Of a stretch of DNA of 64,000 bases, positions 1-7,852 are shown in pieces. Source of the DNA: SIG607 sp045648445 (GTDB lineage Bacteria > Bacillota > Clostridia > Oscillospirales > Acutalibacteraceae); NCBI GenBank assembly GCA_045648445.1, contig JAZRNY010000009.1:1-64000 (forward strand). Reading direction: 5' to 3'. The notes under the pieces were generated by a model. It was given only the letters and a program-made list of their open reading frames with translations, was not told where the DNA came from and searched no databases. How positions within the stretch are numbered: the stretch's first letter is position 1; each line of letters opens with the position of its first letter. Both the position numbers and the translations under genes were made by a program.

Positions 1-1
1 T

Positions 2-1465
2 GGCACAATTAAGGTTACAGATTTTGGTATTGCTCGTTTTTCTCGCAGTGAACAAAAAACCATCACCGATAAAGCAATCGGCTCGGTTCATTATATAAGA
101 CCTGAGCAAGCGCGTGGCGAAACTACGGATGAACGCACGGATATTTATTCGGTTGGCGTAATGCTTTATGAGATGCTCACAGGTCGTTTGCCTTTCCAGG
201 CAGATAGTGCGGTTTCGGTTGCTATTATGCAACTTCAACGTGAACCTGAACTTCCTTCTTCTGTAAACGGTTCAATTCCTCAGGGTCTTGAGCAAATCAC
301 CATGCGCGCAATGCAAAAGAACAGCGAAAAAAGGTATAAATCTGCATCGGAAATGCTTTGCGACCTTGAAGCCTTTAAACGTGACCCCGCAGTTACTTTT
401 GATTACGGAATTTTTGTTGATAACGATCCTACTAAGTTTGTTAGCGAACTTCCCGAAGAAAAAAACGCTAAAAAGGTACAGGTTTTACCTATAATTGCAG
501 GTATTACCGTTACGTTTGTTGCCTGTCTTATTATTTTAGCGCTTATTTATCTGCCTAAATTAATAGGCAGAACCCCTGACGTTGACTGCCCTCATTTTAT
601 GGGTATGCGTATAGAAGATGTTGAAAATTCAAAGGCTTATGAAAAGTTTAACATTATATTTGAATTTGCTTCTAGCGAAACAGATAAAGGCATAATTTTT
701 GCTCAGTCTGTTGAACCGGGACATCCCATTAAAGAAAATCATAAAATTATCTTAACGGTTAGTAGCGGTGAGCGTACCGTTAAGGTTCCCGATGTTTCAA
801 ACAAGGCAAAAGATGTTGCTAAAGATTTACTTGAAAGAGAAGGCTTTGAAGTTGAATTTGTTGAAGTGTCAGACGATAACGTTCAAAAAGGTCTTATAAT
901 CAGAACAATGCCCGCTGCCGATTCTTCGGTGCCGCCTAAAAGTAAAATTACCGTTTATATCAGTACCGGTGAAGCAACTGCAAAGGTGAAAATTCCCGAT
1001 CTTGTTGGTATGACTAAAGATGAAGCAATCAGACTTCTTAAAGATAAAGGACTTGTTGTAGGTTCTATAACCGAAGCAAATTGTACCAATAAAGAATATT
1101 CTCAAGGTGTAGTTATGTCTCAGTCTCCTGTATATGATGCAGGAACTGAAGTGGGATATGGTTCTGCAATTGATTTGGTAATTAGCACAGGTAAATTCGA
1201 ATCAATTGTTAAACTTGATATAAGCAATGCAGCCGATTATGGTTTTGATAGCGGATATGTTTCTATTTGGTATAATGATCAAATAATTGCTACTTCCGGT
1301 TTTGTTGATTTTAAAACTGCTACTTCTTGTGAAATTGATTTCGTTTCTCCTGTTCGCGAGATGACTGCTTGCTATGTTAAACTATCTGTTGATAATCAGT
1401 CGTACGTTGTTTATTGTGCTATTTCTCTTGATTGTTTAACCGGTAAATATTCTGTACTTTATTAA
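2..1465 (+). CDS. prkC: PASTA-domain Ser/Thr protein kinase (PrkC/Stk1 type), 5' partial
   Basis: The open frame enters from the left edge; 487 residues are visible and the N-lobe and HRD loop lie outside the window. Residues 7-9 are the DFG magnesium-binding motif, followed by the activation segment with HYIRPEQARG (the family usually has HYISPEQ) and the C-lobe. A single transmembrane segment lies near residues 161-185. Outside it are three PASTA repeats, starting near residues 193, 257 and 326, which in this family bind muropeptides, then a C-terminal region of about 90 residues that I do not recognise. The kinase phosphorylates regulators of wall synthesis, growth and germination. rsgA follows after 10 bases, as in Bacillus, so co-transcription is likely. 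A PrpC phosphatase gene would be expected upstream, outside the window. Confidence 0.95.
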   Translation, partial: GTIKVTDFGIARFSRSEQKTITDKAIGSVHYIRPEQARGETTDERTDIYSVGVMLYEMLTGRLPFQADSAVSVAIMQLQREPELPSSVNGSIPQGLEQITMRAMQKNSEKRYKSASEMLCDLEAFKRDPAVTFDYGIFVDNDPTKFVSELPEEKNAKKVQVLPIIAGITVTFVACLIILALIYLPKLIGRTPDVDCPHFMGMRIEDVENSKAYEKFNIIFEFASSETDKGIIFAQSVEPGHPIKENHKIILTVSSGERTVKVPDVSNKAKDVAKDLLEREGFEVEFVEVSDDNVQKGLIIRTMPAADSSVPPKSKITVYISTGEATAKVKIPDLVGMTKDEAIRLLKDKGLVVGSITEANCTNKEYSQGVVMSQSPVYDAGTEVGYGSAIDLVISTGKFESIVKLDISNAADYGFDSGYVSIWYNDQIIATSGFVDFKTATSCEIDFVSPVREMTACYVKLSVDNQSYVVYCAISLDCLTGKYSVLY

Positions 1466-1475
1466 GGAATAAGTA

Positions 1476-2363
1476 ATGAAAGGTTTGATTTTAAAGGCGA
1501 TTTCAGGGTTTTATTACGTCTTTTCTGACGGAATAACCTATGAATGTAAAGCAAGGGGTAACTTTAGAAATAAAGGTGAAAGTCCTCTTGTTGGTGATAG
1601 CGTTGAAATTACGGCGCAAACTGATGGAAAGGGTGTTATTGAAAGTATTTATGAGCGAAAAAACAGTCTCATACGACCTGCAGTAGCGAATATTGATAAA
1701 CTCTTTATAGTTTCTTCCTTTGTTACTCCCGCTCCAAATACTTTAATAATAGACCGACTGACCGCAATTTGCACATTTTATTCAATAACTCCGGTTATTG
1801 TGTTTAATAAGTGCGATTTGGGTGATTTTTCGGAATATAAAAATATTTACGAAAAAAGTGGTTTTAAAACCTTGGTTGTATCTGCTCAAACAGGTGAAGG
1901 TATTGATGAACTTAAGAAAGAACTAGAGGGATGCATTTCTGCCTTTACGGGTAATTCGGGTGTTGGTAAATCAAGTTTATTAAACGTTATTTTCCCAAAC
2001 CTTAATTTACAAACGGGAGAGGTGAGCGATAAGTTGGGACGCGGAAGACATACTACGCGTCATACCGAACTTTTTGCGCATCATTTTAACGGATACGTTG
2101 CTGATACTCCAGGTTTTTCATCCCTTGATACTCAATATCTTAATATCGATTTTAAAGAAAAGTTAATTGAATGTTTTACAGATTTTTCCGATTACGTTTT
2201 CGATTGTCAATTTGCCGACTGTGCGCATATAGGTGAAAAGGGGTGCGGTGTGGCAAAGGCTGTCAGCCAAGGTAAAATTCAAAATTCAAGATACGAAAGT
2301 TATATTGCTGTTTATAACGAACTAAAGGATTTAAAATCTTGGCAATCAATTAAAAAACGATGA
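1476..2363 (+). CDS. rsgA: Ribosome small-subunit-dependent GTPase A
   Basis: RsgA (YloQ/CpgA) is a circularly permuted GTPase that helps the 30S subunit mature. The order of motifs shows the permutation: the G4 motif FNKCD comes before the P-loop GNSGVGKSS, which is followed by GRGRHTTRH and the G3 motif DTPGF. An N-terminal OB-fold occupies roughly residues 1-70, and a C-terminal zinc-binding region carries the spaced Cys/His ligands around CQFADCAHIGEKGC. At 295 residues it has normal length. The ATG follows an AAGGA ribosome site. The kinase-rsgA-spoVM order is a compact version of the Bacillus arrangement, without rpe and thiN. Confidence 0.96.
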   Translation: MKGLILKAISGFYYVFSDGITYECKARGNFRNKGESPLVGDSVEITAQTDGKGVIESIYERKNSLIRPAVANIDKLFIVSSFVTPAPNTLIIDRLTAICTFYSITPVIVFNKCDLGDFSEYKNIYEKSGFKTLVVSAQTGEGIDELKKELEGCISAFTGNSGVGKSSLLNVIFPNLNLQTGEVSDKLGRGRHTTRHTELFAHHFNGYVADTPGFSSLDTQYLNIDFKEKLIECFTDFSDYVFDCQFADCAHIGEKGCGVAKAVSQGKIQNSRYESYIAVYNELKDLKSWQSIKKR

Positions 2364-2419
2364 ACACTTTTTCTTATACTGAGTATAATATATTAGAAAT
2401 GCCTTTATGGTGACTGAGT

Positions 2420-2587
2420 ATGAGAGGTTGTGCTTTAATGCGAAAAAGATGTGTTAATAAGGGTTTTATAGCCATCGCTTTTGCAGTGGGGCTTTTAGTT
2501 TCCTGCTTTGGTTCATCCAGATTTTTAATAGCCGTACTTGCTTTTACCGTCATAATTCTGGGGATTTCTTATGTGAAATGTCGTTAG
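2420..2587 (+). CDS. Small hydrophobic membrane protein, unknown function
   Basis: A 55-codon frame fills the space between rsgA and spoVM. The product has a short basic N-terminus (MRKRCVNKG) and two closely spaced hydrophobic stretches, about residues 16-30 and 35-50, so it is probably an integral membrane micropeptide; it ends in a Cys-Arg pair. Two starts are possible: ATG 2420 behind GGTGA, or ATG 2438 behind GAGAGG at a longer spacing, which would give 49 residues. The stop lies 10 bases before the spoVM ATG, and its last bases form part of the spoVM ribosome site. I do not recognise a named family. Position beside a sporulation gene suggests, but does not show, a role in spore formation. 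Confidence 0.6.
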   Translation: MRGCALMRKRCVNKGFIAIAFAVGLLVSCFGSSRFLIAVLAFTVIILGISYVKCR

Positions 2588-2597
2588 GAGAATGGTT

Positions 2598-2687
2598 ATG
2601 AAAGTTGTTTTAGTAAAAAGCCCTAAACTGTTAAGCGGAATACTCAGAATGATTTTTAAAATTAAAAAGGAACAACCTATTACTTAA
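2598..2687 (+). CDS. spoVM: Stage V sporulation protein SpoVM (29 aa)
   Basis: A 29-residue amphipathic peptide that is normally overlooked by gene callers. Compared with the 26-residue B. subtilis SpoVM from memory, Lys2, Lys7, Pro9, Lys10, Leu12, Gly14, Ile15 and Arg17 fall at identical positions. Pro9 is the residue known to let SpoVM sit shallowly in membranes and recognise the positive curvature of the forespore. SpoVM anchors the SpoIVA coat platform there. ATG 2598 is preferred over ATG 2592, because the AGGAG at 2586-2590 sits 7 bases from 2598 and only 1 base from 2592. Location downstream of rsgA matches Bacillus. A strong terminator follows directly. Confidence 0.85.
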   Translation: MKVVLVKSPKLLSGILRMIFKIKKEQPIT

Positions 2688-2691
2688 AAAT

Positions 2692-2727
2692 AAAAAGTCG
2701 CAGTAACAATTGTTGCTGCGACTTTTT
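2692..2727 (+). terminator. Intrinsic terminator after spoVM
   Basis: AAAAAGTCGCAG pairs perfectly with CTGCGACTTTTT, and the loop is itself a small palindrome (AACAATTGTT). The stem ends in a T-run. It closes the kinase-rsgA-spoVM transcript. Confidence 0.9.
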
Positions 2728-2746
2728 ATAATTGTTATCTTTTTTC

Positions 2747-2775
2747 TTGACTTCGAACTCTATTATTGATATTCT
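2747..2775 (+). promoter_or_regulatory. Promoter for the SGNH esterase-GH20 pair
   Basis: TTGACT and TATTCT are separated by 17 bases, just downstream of the spoVM terminator and 26 bases before the start codon of the next gene. Confidence 0.6.
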
Positions 2776-2801
2776 AAAATAAAATTAATTTGAGGTGCTG
2801 T

Positions 2802-3398
2802 ATGAAAAAGGTTATTTTGCTTGGAGATTCTATTAAAGCGTGGTACACAAAACCTTTGATTGAGATTTTAAAGGATAAATGTGAAATTCTTTATGTCCCC
2901 GCCGATAACGGACGATTCACTTTTTATTCTCTTATGCAGTTAAGTCATCTTTTAAAAGAACATGGTAAAGTTGATTTGGTGCATTTTAATAACGGTTATT
3001 GGGATATGGATGTTATGCCTTTTTTAAATAGACCTCTGTTTAATATTGAAGAGTATAAGTATGGTTTGAAAAGAATTATAGAACTTTCCCGTGCAGCAGG
3101 TGCAAAGTTGATTTTTGCTACAACTACTCCACTTCCTTCAAACAATACTGCCGAAGATAACACGGGTACGGGTGTTACTTTCGAACTGGAGCAAGGAAAC
3201 GTTATTGAGTACAATAATGCGGCGCTTGAACTTATGAAAGAGGAAAACATACCTGTAAACGATTTATATTCAGTATGTAAACAGGATAGCAGATATTATA
3301 AATGTGAAGATAATTTGCATCATACTCCCGAAGGAAATCAAATTTTAGCGCAACACGTTGCGAACGCCATTATTAAAGAACTTGGTTTAGACGACTAA
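2802..3398 (+). CDS. SGNH/GDSL-family hydrolase
   Basis: A 198-residue cytoplasmic esterase of the SGNH fold. Block I is LLGDSIKAWY with the nucleophilic Ser near residue 9, the block III Asn is in HFNNGYWD, and the Asp-x-x-His pair is in DNLHHTPEG near the C-terminus. There is no signal peptide. Such enzymes often remove acetyl groups from sugars. ATG 2802 is chosen because the upstream TTG at 2790 overlaps the ribosome site GAGGTG. The gene is 12 bases from the GH20 gene and has its own promoter, so the two probably act together on an acetylated or N-acetylated glycan. The substrate cannot be read from the sequence. Confidence 0.85.
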   Translation: MKKVILLGDSIKAWYTKPLIEILKDKCEILYVPADNGRFTFYSLMQLSHLLKEHGKVDLVHFNNGYWDMDVMPFLNRPLFNIEEYKYGLKRIIELSRAAGAKLIFATTTPLPSNNTAEDNTGTGVTFELEQGNVIEYNNAALELMKEENIPVNDLYSVCKQDSRYYKCEDNLHHTPEGNQILAQHVANAIIKELGLDD

Positions 3399-3410
3399 TG
3401 GAGGATTGTT

Positions 3411-5012
3411 ATGAATTTTAAAAAATTTGGATTAATGCTTGACTGTTCTCGTAATTCGGTGCTTAACGTAAAAACCGTTAAGGAATGGATTGATTTAATG
3501 AGCGATTTGGGATATAATGCCCTATTGCTTTATACCGAGGATACTTATGAAGTCAAAGGACAACCTAATTTTGGCTATTTGCGTGGCAGATATACTGCAG
3601 AAGAAATTAAAGAAATTGATAAGTATGCAATTCAAAAGGGAGTAGAACTTATTCCTTGTATTCAAACTCTTGCGCATTTAAACGCCATTTACCGTTGGAA
3701 AGAATATGAAAAAATAAGAGATATTCATGACATTCTTATGGTAGGTGAAGAAGAAACGTATGCACTTATTGAAGATATGTTTAAATCTCTTTCAGAAAAC
3801 TTTACTTCAAGAATTGTTAATATTGGTATGGATGAAGCCCATGCTTTAGGTAAGGGCAGATACTATAAAAAGAATGGTTTTGTTGAAGAAAAAGAAATAT
3901 TCTTATCACATCTTAACCGTGTGTGCAAAATTGCTGAAAAATATAATTTTGAAGTAATTGTATGGGGCGATATGTTTATGAAGATTTCCGGTAATCAGTG
4001 GTGGGGCGGAGGTCCTCCGATTACTGATGAAATTCGCGCTCTTGTTCCCAATAATGCCGAAATTGTATATTGGGATTATTATGCAACAAGTCAAGAAAAG
4101 TTTAGCAAACGTATGCAACTTTATTCAACAGTTAAACAGGGAATATGGTATGCAGGTGGCGCTTGGACTTGGAGAGGTTTTTCTCCGTACAACAAATTTT
4201 CTATTAACTCAATAATCCCTTCTTTGAAAGCGGCTGAAGAGAATAACGTGGATAAGGTTATTTATACTCTTTGGGGAGACAACGGCGCCGAATGTTCAAA
4301 ATATACTATGTTGCCGTCTATTTATACTGCTGCTGCCTATGTAAAAGGAATTACCGATATGGATGAAATCAAAAAAGGTTTCGAAGAAAAATTCGGTATT
4401 GCTTTTGATGAATTTATGCTTCTTGATCTTCCCGATACCGCTAATGACTTCGGTTGCGGAACAGAACATACTGATAACGTAAATCCTGAAAAGTATATGC
4501 TTTATAACGATTTACTGTTAGGTACTCTTGATAGTACTGTTGCAAAAGGTGATGGCGAAAGATATTTAAAATGTGCCGAAAAACTAGAGAAAAATGTTTC
4601 TCACGAAAAATATGGGTATCTGTTTAAAACGCTTGCCGACCTTTGTAGAGTACATAGTGAAAAAATTGAATTGGGTTACGACATATATTGGGCTTATAAA
4701 AACAATGATAAAGAAGAACTTGCGGTTCTTCGCGACAGATGTTTAACGGTTGTTGAACTTGTGGACAAATTCTTCAATAGTTTGAAAACTCAGTGGTATA
4801 ACGAAAGCAAACCATTTGGTTTTGACGTTCAAGATATACGTTGGGGTGGACTTAAACAACGAGTTTTGCATTGTCACACTGTCCTTGATGATTATATTAA
4901 CGGAAGAATCGAAACAATTGAAGAACTAGACGTTAAGAATCCTATTGAACTTAAAGGAACTCCAATTATTGAAAATAATTGGCAAACCACAGTTTCTATT
5001 AACGTAATATAA
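3411..5012 (+). CDS. Glycoside hydrolase family 20-type beta-hexosaminidase
   Basis: A 533-residue protein with a TIM-barrel fold of GH20 type, which removes terminal N-acetylhexosamine from glycans using the substrate acetamido group. The catalytic Asp141-Glu142 pair sits in the typical GMDEAH motif, and YWDYY and WGDNG segments follow as in GH20 barrels. There is no signal peptide and no leading zincin-like domain, so it probably works on imported oligosaccharides. The C-terminal 150 or so residues look helical. The start follows GGAGG. It is co-transcribed with the SGNH esterase and ends at a hairpin shared with the reverse-strand phosphoesterase. Substrate choice within the family is inferred only loosely. 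Confidence 0.82.
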   Translation: MNFKKFGLMLDCSRNSVLNVKTVKEWIDLMSDLGYNALLLYTEDTYEVKGQPNFGYLRGRYTAEEIKEIDKYAIQKGVELIPCIQTLAHLNAIYRWKEYEKIRDIHDILMVGEEETYALIEDMFKSLSENFTSRIVNIGMDEAHALGKGRYYKKNGFVEEKEIFLSHLNRVCKIAEKYNFEVIVWGDMFMKISGNQWWGGGPPITDEIRALVPNNAEIVYWDYYATSQEKFSKRMQLYSTVKQGIWYAGGAWTWRGFSPYNKFSINSIIPSLKAAEENNVDKVIYTLWGDNGAECSKYTMLPSIYTAAAYVKGITDMDEIKKGFEEKFGIAFDEFMLLDLPDTANDFGCGTEHTDNVNPEKYMLYNDLLLGTLDSTVAKGDGERYLKCAEKLEKNVSHEKYGYLFKTLADLCRVHSEKIELGYDIYWAYKNNDKEELAVLRDRCLTVVELVDKFFNSLKTQWYNESKPFGFDVQDIRWGGLKQRVLHCHTVLDDYINGRIETIEELDVKNPIELKGTPIIENNWQTTVSINVI

Positions 5013-5016
5013 AATA

Positions 5017-5051
5017 AAAATACGCTGGACATTTTGTTCAGCGTATTTTTT
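5017..5051. terminator. Bidirectional terminator
   Basis: AAAATACGCTG pairs with CAGCGTATTTT around a short loop; A-runs and T-runs flank both sides. It lies between the converging stops of the GH20 gene and the dockerin phosphoesterase. Confidence 0.85.
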
Positions 5052-5052
5052 G

Positions 5053-7632
5053 TTATTTTAATCCTGCAAGGATAAGTTTAAGTTCTGCCAGATCTACTGC
5101 ATTAACAACGCCATCGCCGTTGCAGTCACCAGGAATATAACTTACAAAACCTTTGAAAACTGCAGATACGTAATCGCAATCGGTTACAGTACATTCGGTG
5201 TGGTAAAGTTGTCCATCATAAATTGTTTTTTCAATATGACCGTATTTTTCACATTCCCAAATCACACCTGAAGAAATAGAACAACGTTGTCCTTTTGCTT
5301 CGTTTGCGCCTTCAGGTACTACGTTGTATATCCAATTAGATTCAACACCGTCGATTTTTATTAAACCTGTATCGTTGATAGTTATTACGCAACTTAGCGG
5401 GTCTTCAGAAAACCAAGTGTTTTTAGCCATAGTCAGTTCGCTGAGGGGTCTATCGGTAATGCTTAAAAGATTGCCGTTATCGTCGTATTTTTCGTATCTG
5501 TAAGTGTGTTCGGGAAGGTAATGGTTAGAACCGGAACTTAACCAAAGAGCGTTACGAACGGTATTTACGTCTAAGTAAAGTACGCCGTCGCGCCAACCAC
5601 GATTATCGGTGTGTATATGGCCGTTAAGGGACATTAAAACCGTTCCGGGATTAGCGGTGTTGGCTTTATTATATATTTCGCGTACTAACGGAGCATCGTG
5701 ATCAGCGCCACCGCCAAATCCGAGACCTGAGTAACCGGCGTGTCCGACTACTATACACGGAATATCTTTATTAGCTGCATCAAGAAGTACGTCTTCTAAC
5801 CATTCCATTTGAACAGGACCTAGCGAACCGATATATGTATTTGCTTTAGCATTAGCGCCTTCGTCAAAACCTCTGGTAGCGTTTACTGCGGCAGAGGGTT
5901 CGCCGTAAGAGTTTTTAAGATAATGCTCCCAACCAACCTCTACGCCGTTTTTGTGGTTTGGATTCCAACTGTAGCAGTTATCAACACAAACGAATCTGAA
6001 ACCGTTTTGCTCAAAGTAATAATAACCTATACAAAGGTCTTTCGGCTGACTGCCTACGGTACCGTCACCCCAAACTGCATTCTTATTATTCGTAAGTTTG
6101 GTGGTTACGTATTCCATAGTATTGTTTGCTTCAAGCTCGTGATTTCCGTAAACGTTATGAGTTAAAAGTAATTCGCCGTTTTTCTTTTTATAGTTTAAGA
6201 AAGCGTTGGTAAGTTCGGGCGAACCTTTGAAGTTATTACAAAAGTCACCACAGGATAATACTAAAGAAGAATTGGTGTCGTCAGCGCGTTTTAATATAGA
6301 ATTTAAGTCGGCGACAGATGCGGAATACTGGCCGTCGTTATAGTGTAAATCAGAAAAAACAGTAAAAGTGATTTCCTTCAGAGTATCTGTGAAAGTAAAG
6401 TCATTACAGTTTTTAAAGATACTTTTTATTAAGGCTTTATATTCTTCGTCTTGTGTAGCCACATACACGCTGTTTGCGAGTTGAGCCACTGTGTATGCTT
6501 TACCGGCACTGTAATAATATTCATCGTTAATGCGAACGTACGGACGAATACTAATGAATTTTTCGTAATCGTTTGAGTTTACTTTTTGCGAATATTTAAT
6601 GTTGATTTGGCTATTGGTTTGATAAATATGATTTTTATCAAATTCTTTTATTACAGCGCCTACGGTTTGCGCTGTTAATGAGGAGGAAATGTCAGTGTCG
6701 CCGATGTTAATAATTGCGCCTAATACAAAATCTTGACCTTTTGTATAGGAATAGATATTGTCAAAGTATTTGCTATAAATTGCTTGTGTTTTGTCATAAG
6801 AAAACTCAGCTTCAAAAGAAACGGATTTGTTATTACTAATAACGGTACGCATATTTACAAAACTTAAATCATTGCTGTAAATAGAACTTACTTTAACGTC
6901 GGTTACGTAGAAATTACCGTTACAGGAATAAAAACCGGGAGCGTCTTTATCATAAGTGCCGCCGTCTACTGATCTCCAAAGATTTTTTGCAACAAGTGTA
7001 TTATTATAATAAATGTAGTTATATCCATTAAAACTTACAATTTTAAGGTTTATTTTATCCCCGTATTTCGGATTGAAAGATTGCGACCATGAGCCGGCGG
7101 TTCCACCGTTGCTGTAACGGTATATCGATGCAGAAGTTGAGGCGAGGTAGATGGCGTTGAACATAGCACCGCTTGATTTATCAGTAGAGTCGTAAAAGTT
7201 GTTTGCAAGTCCCAAAGAACCGCCGTTATAGTTTACAATTACGTTGGCTTCATATATATAGTTAAGGGAATTCACTAAGGGAAGTGCTACGAAAGCATCG
7301 GTGTTTGAAGTTGTAATATTAAGAACCTTTCCATATCCTGAATAATCTACAACTTTTGGTGTAAGCGATGTAGCAGCATTGTCTTTTGACCAACCAAATG
7401 ACGTTTTATTGGCACCAGTACCGGCCGAATATCCTGCAGACCAGTTTTTAGGGATTTCTCCGATAGTTTCGTTATCAAAATTATTTTCATATAGTACTTA
7501 ACCGACTATAAGGTCGTATCCGTCTACCGAAAGTTTTATGGTAGCAGAGTTGTCGTTTGAAGCAAAGGTTGAAAAAAATGAACAGCATAGTAAAATTAAA
7601 CATAAAATAATTGATATGTGTTTTTTTGACAT
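5053..7632 (-). pseudogene. Secreted metallophosphoesterase with C-terminal dockerin repeat, interrupted by an in-frame TAA
   Basis: The reverse strand holds an 860-codon frame broken once, by a TAA at 7500-7498 (codon 45). Before it come ATG 7632 with a GGAGG site, a clear signal peptide (hydrophobic core SIILCLILLCCSFFS) and 20 further residues; after it the frame runs on unbroken to 5053. The long part has an N-terminal jelly-roll-like region, a calcineurin-type phosphoesterase domain from about residue 425 (SDLHY, CGDF, YGNHE, VVGHAGY, NGHIH) and one dockerin calcium loop (GDCNGDGVVNAVDLAEL) at the end. Without readthrough the product would lack secretion, and the GTG at 7275 has no ribosome site. 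It is either a fresh pseudogene, a base-call error, or a readthrough gene. Domain calls are firm; its state is not. Confidence 0.8.
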
Positions 7633-7665
7633 TTTACTTACCTCCACAAATGTATTAATGATACA

Positions 7666-7694
7666 ATAATACAATAAATTTCACATAAAAGCAA
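7666..7694 (-). promoter_or_regulatory. Promoter of the dockerin phosphoesterase
   Basis: On the reverse strand TTGCTT and TATTAT are spaced by 17 bases, upstream of a GGAGG ribosome site and ATG 7632. This supports 7632 as the true start of the interrupted gene. Confidence 0.55.
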
Positions 7695-7852
7695 TCACAA
7701 AAATGTTTAAAACAATACATATGTATTTTAAAATATTTCAAAACAAGTGTCCAAAAATAATGAAGATATTTTTTTATTTTCCAAATATATTGATAGTTTT
7801 TAATATATCATAATGTTATAATGCAGGTATATTGAATAGGAGGTAAAATAAC

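Noticed and set aside
7498..7500. Selenocysteine or recoded stop in the dockerin phosphoesterase
   Set aside because: The codon is TAA, not TGA, and TAA terminates most other genes in the window.
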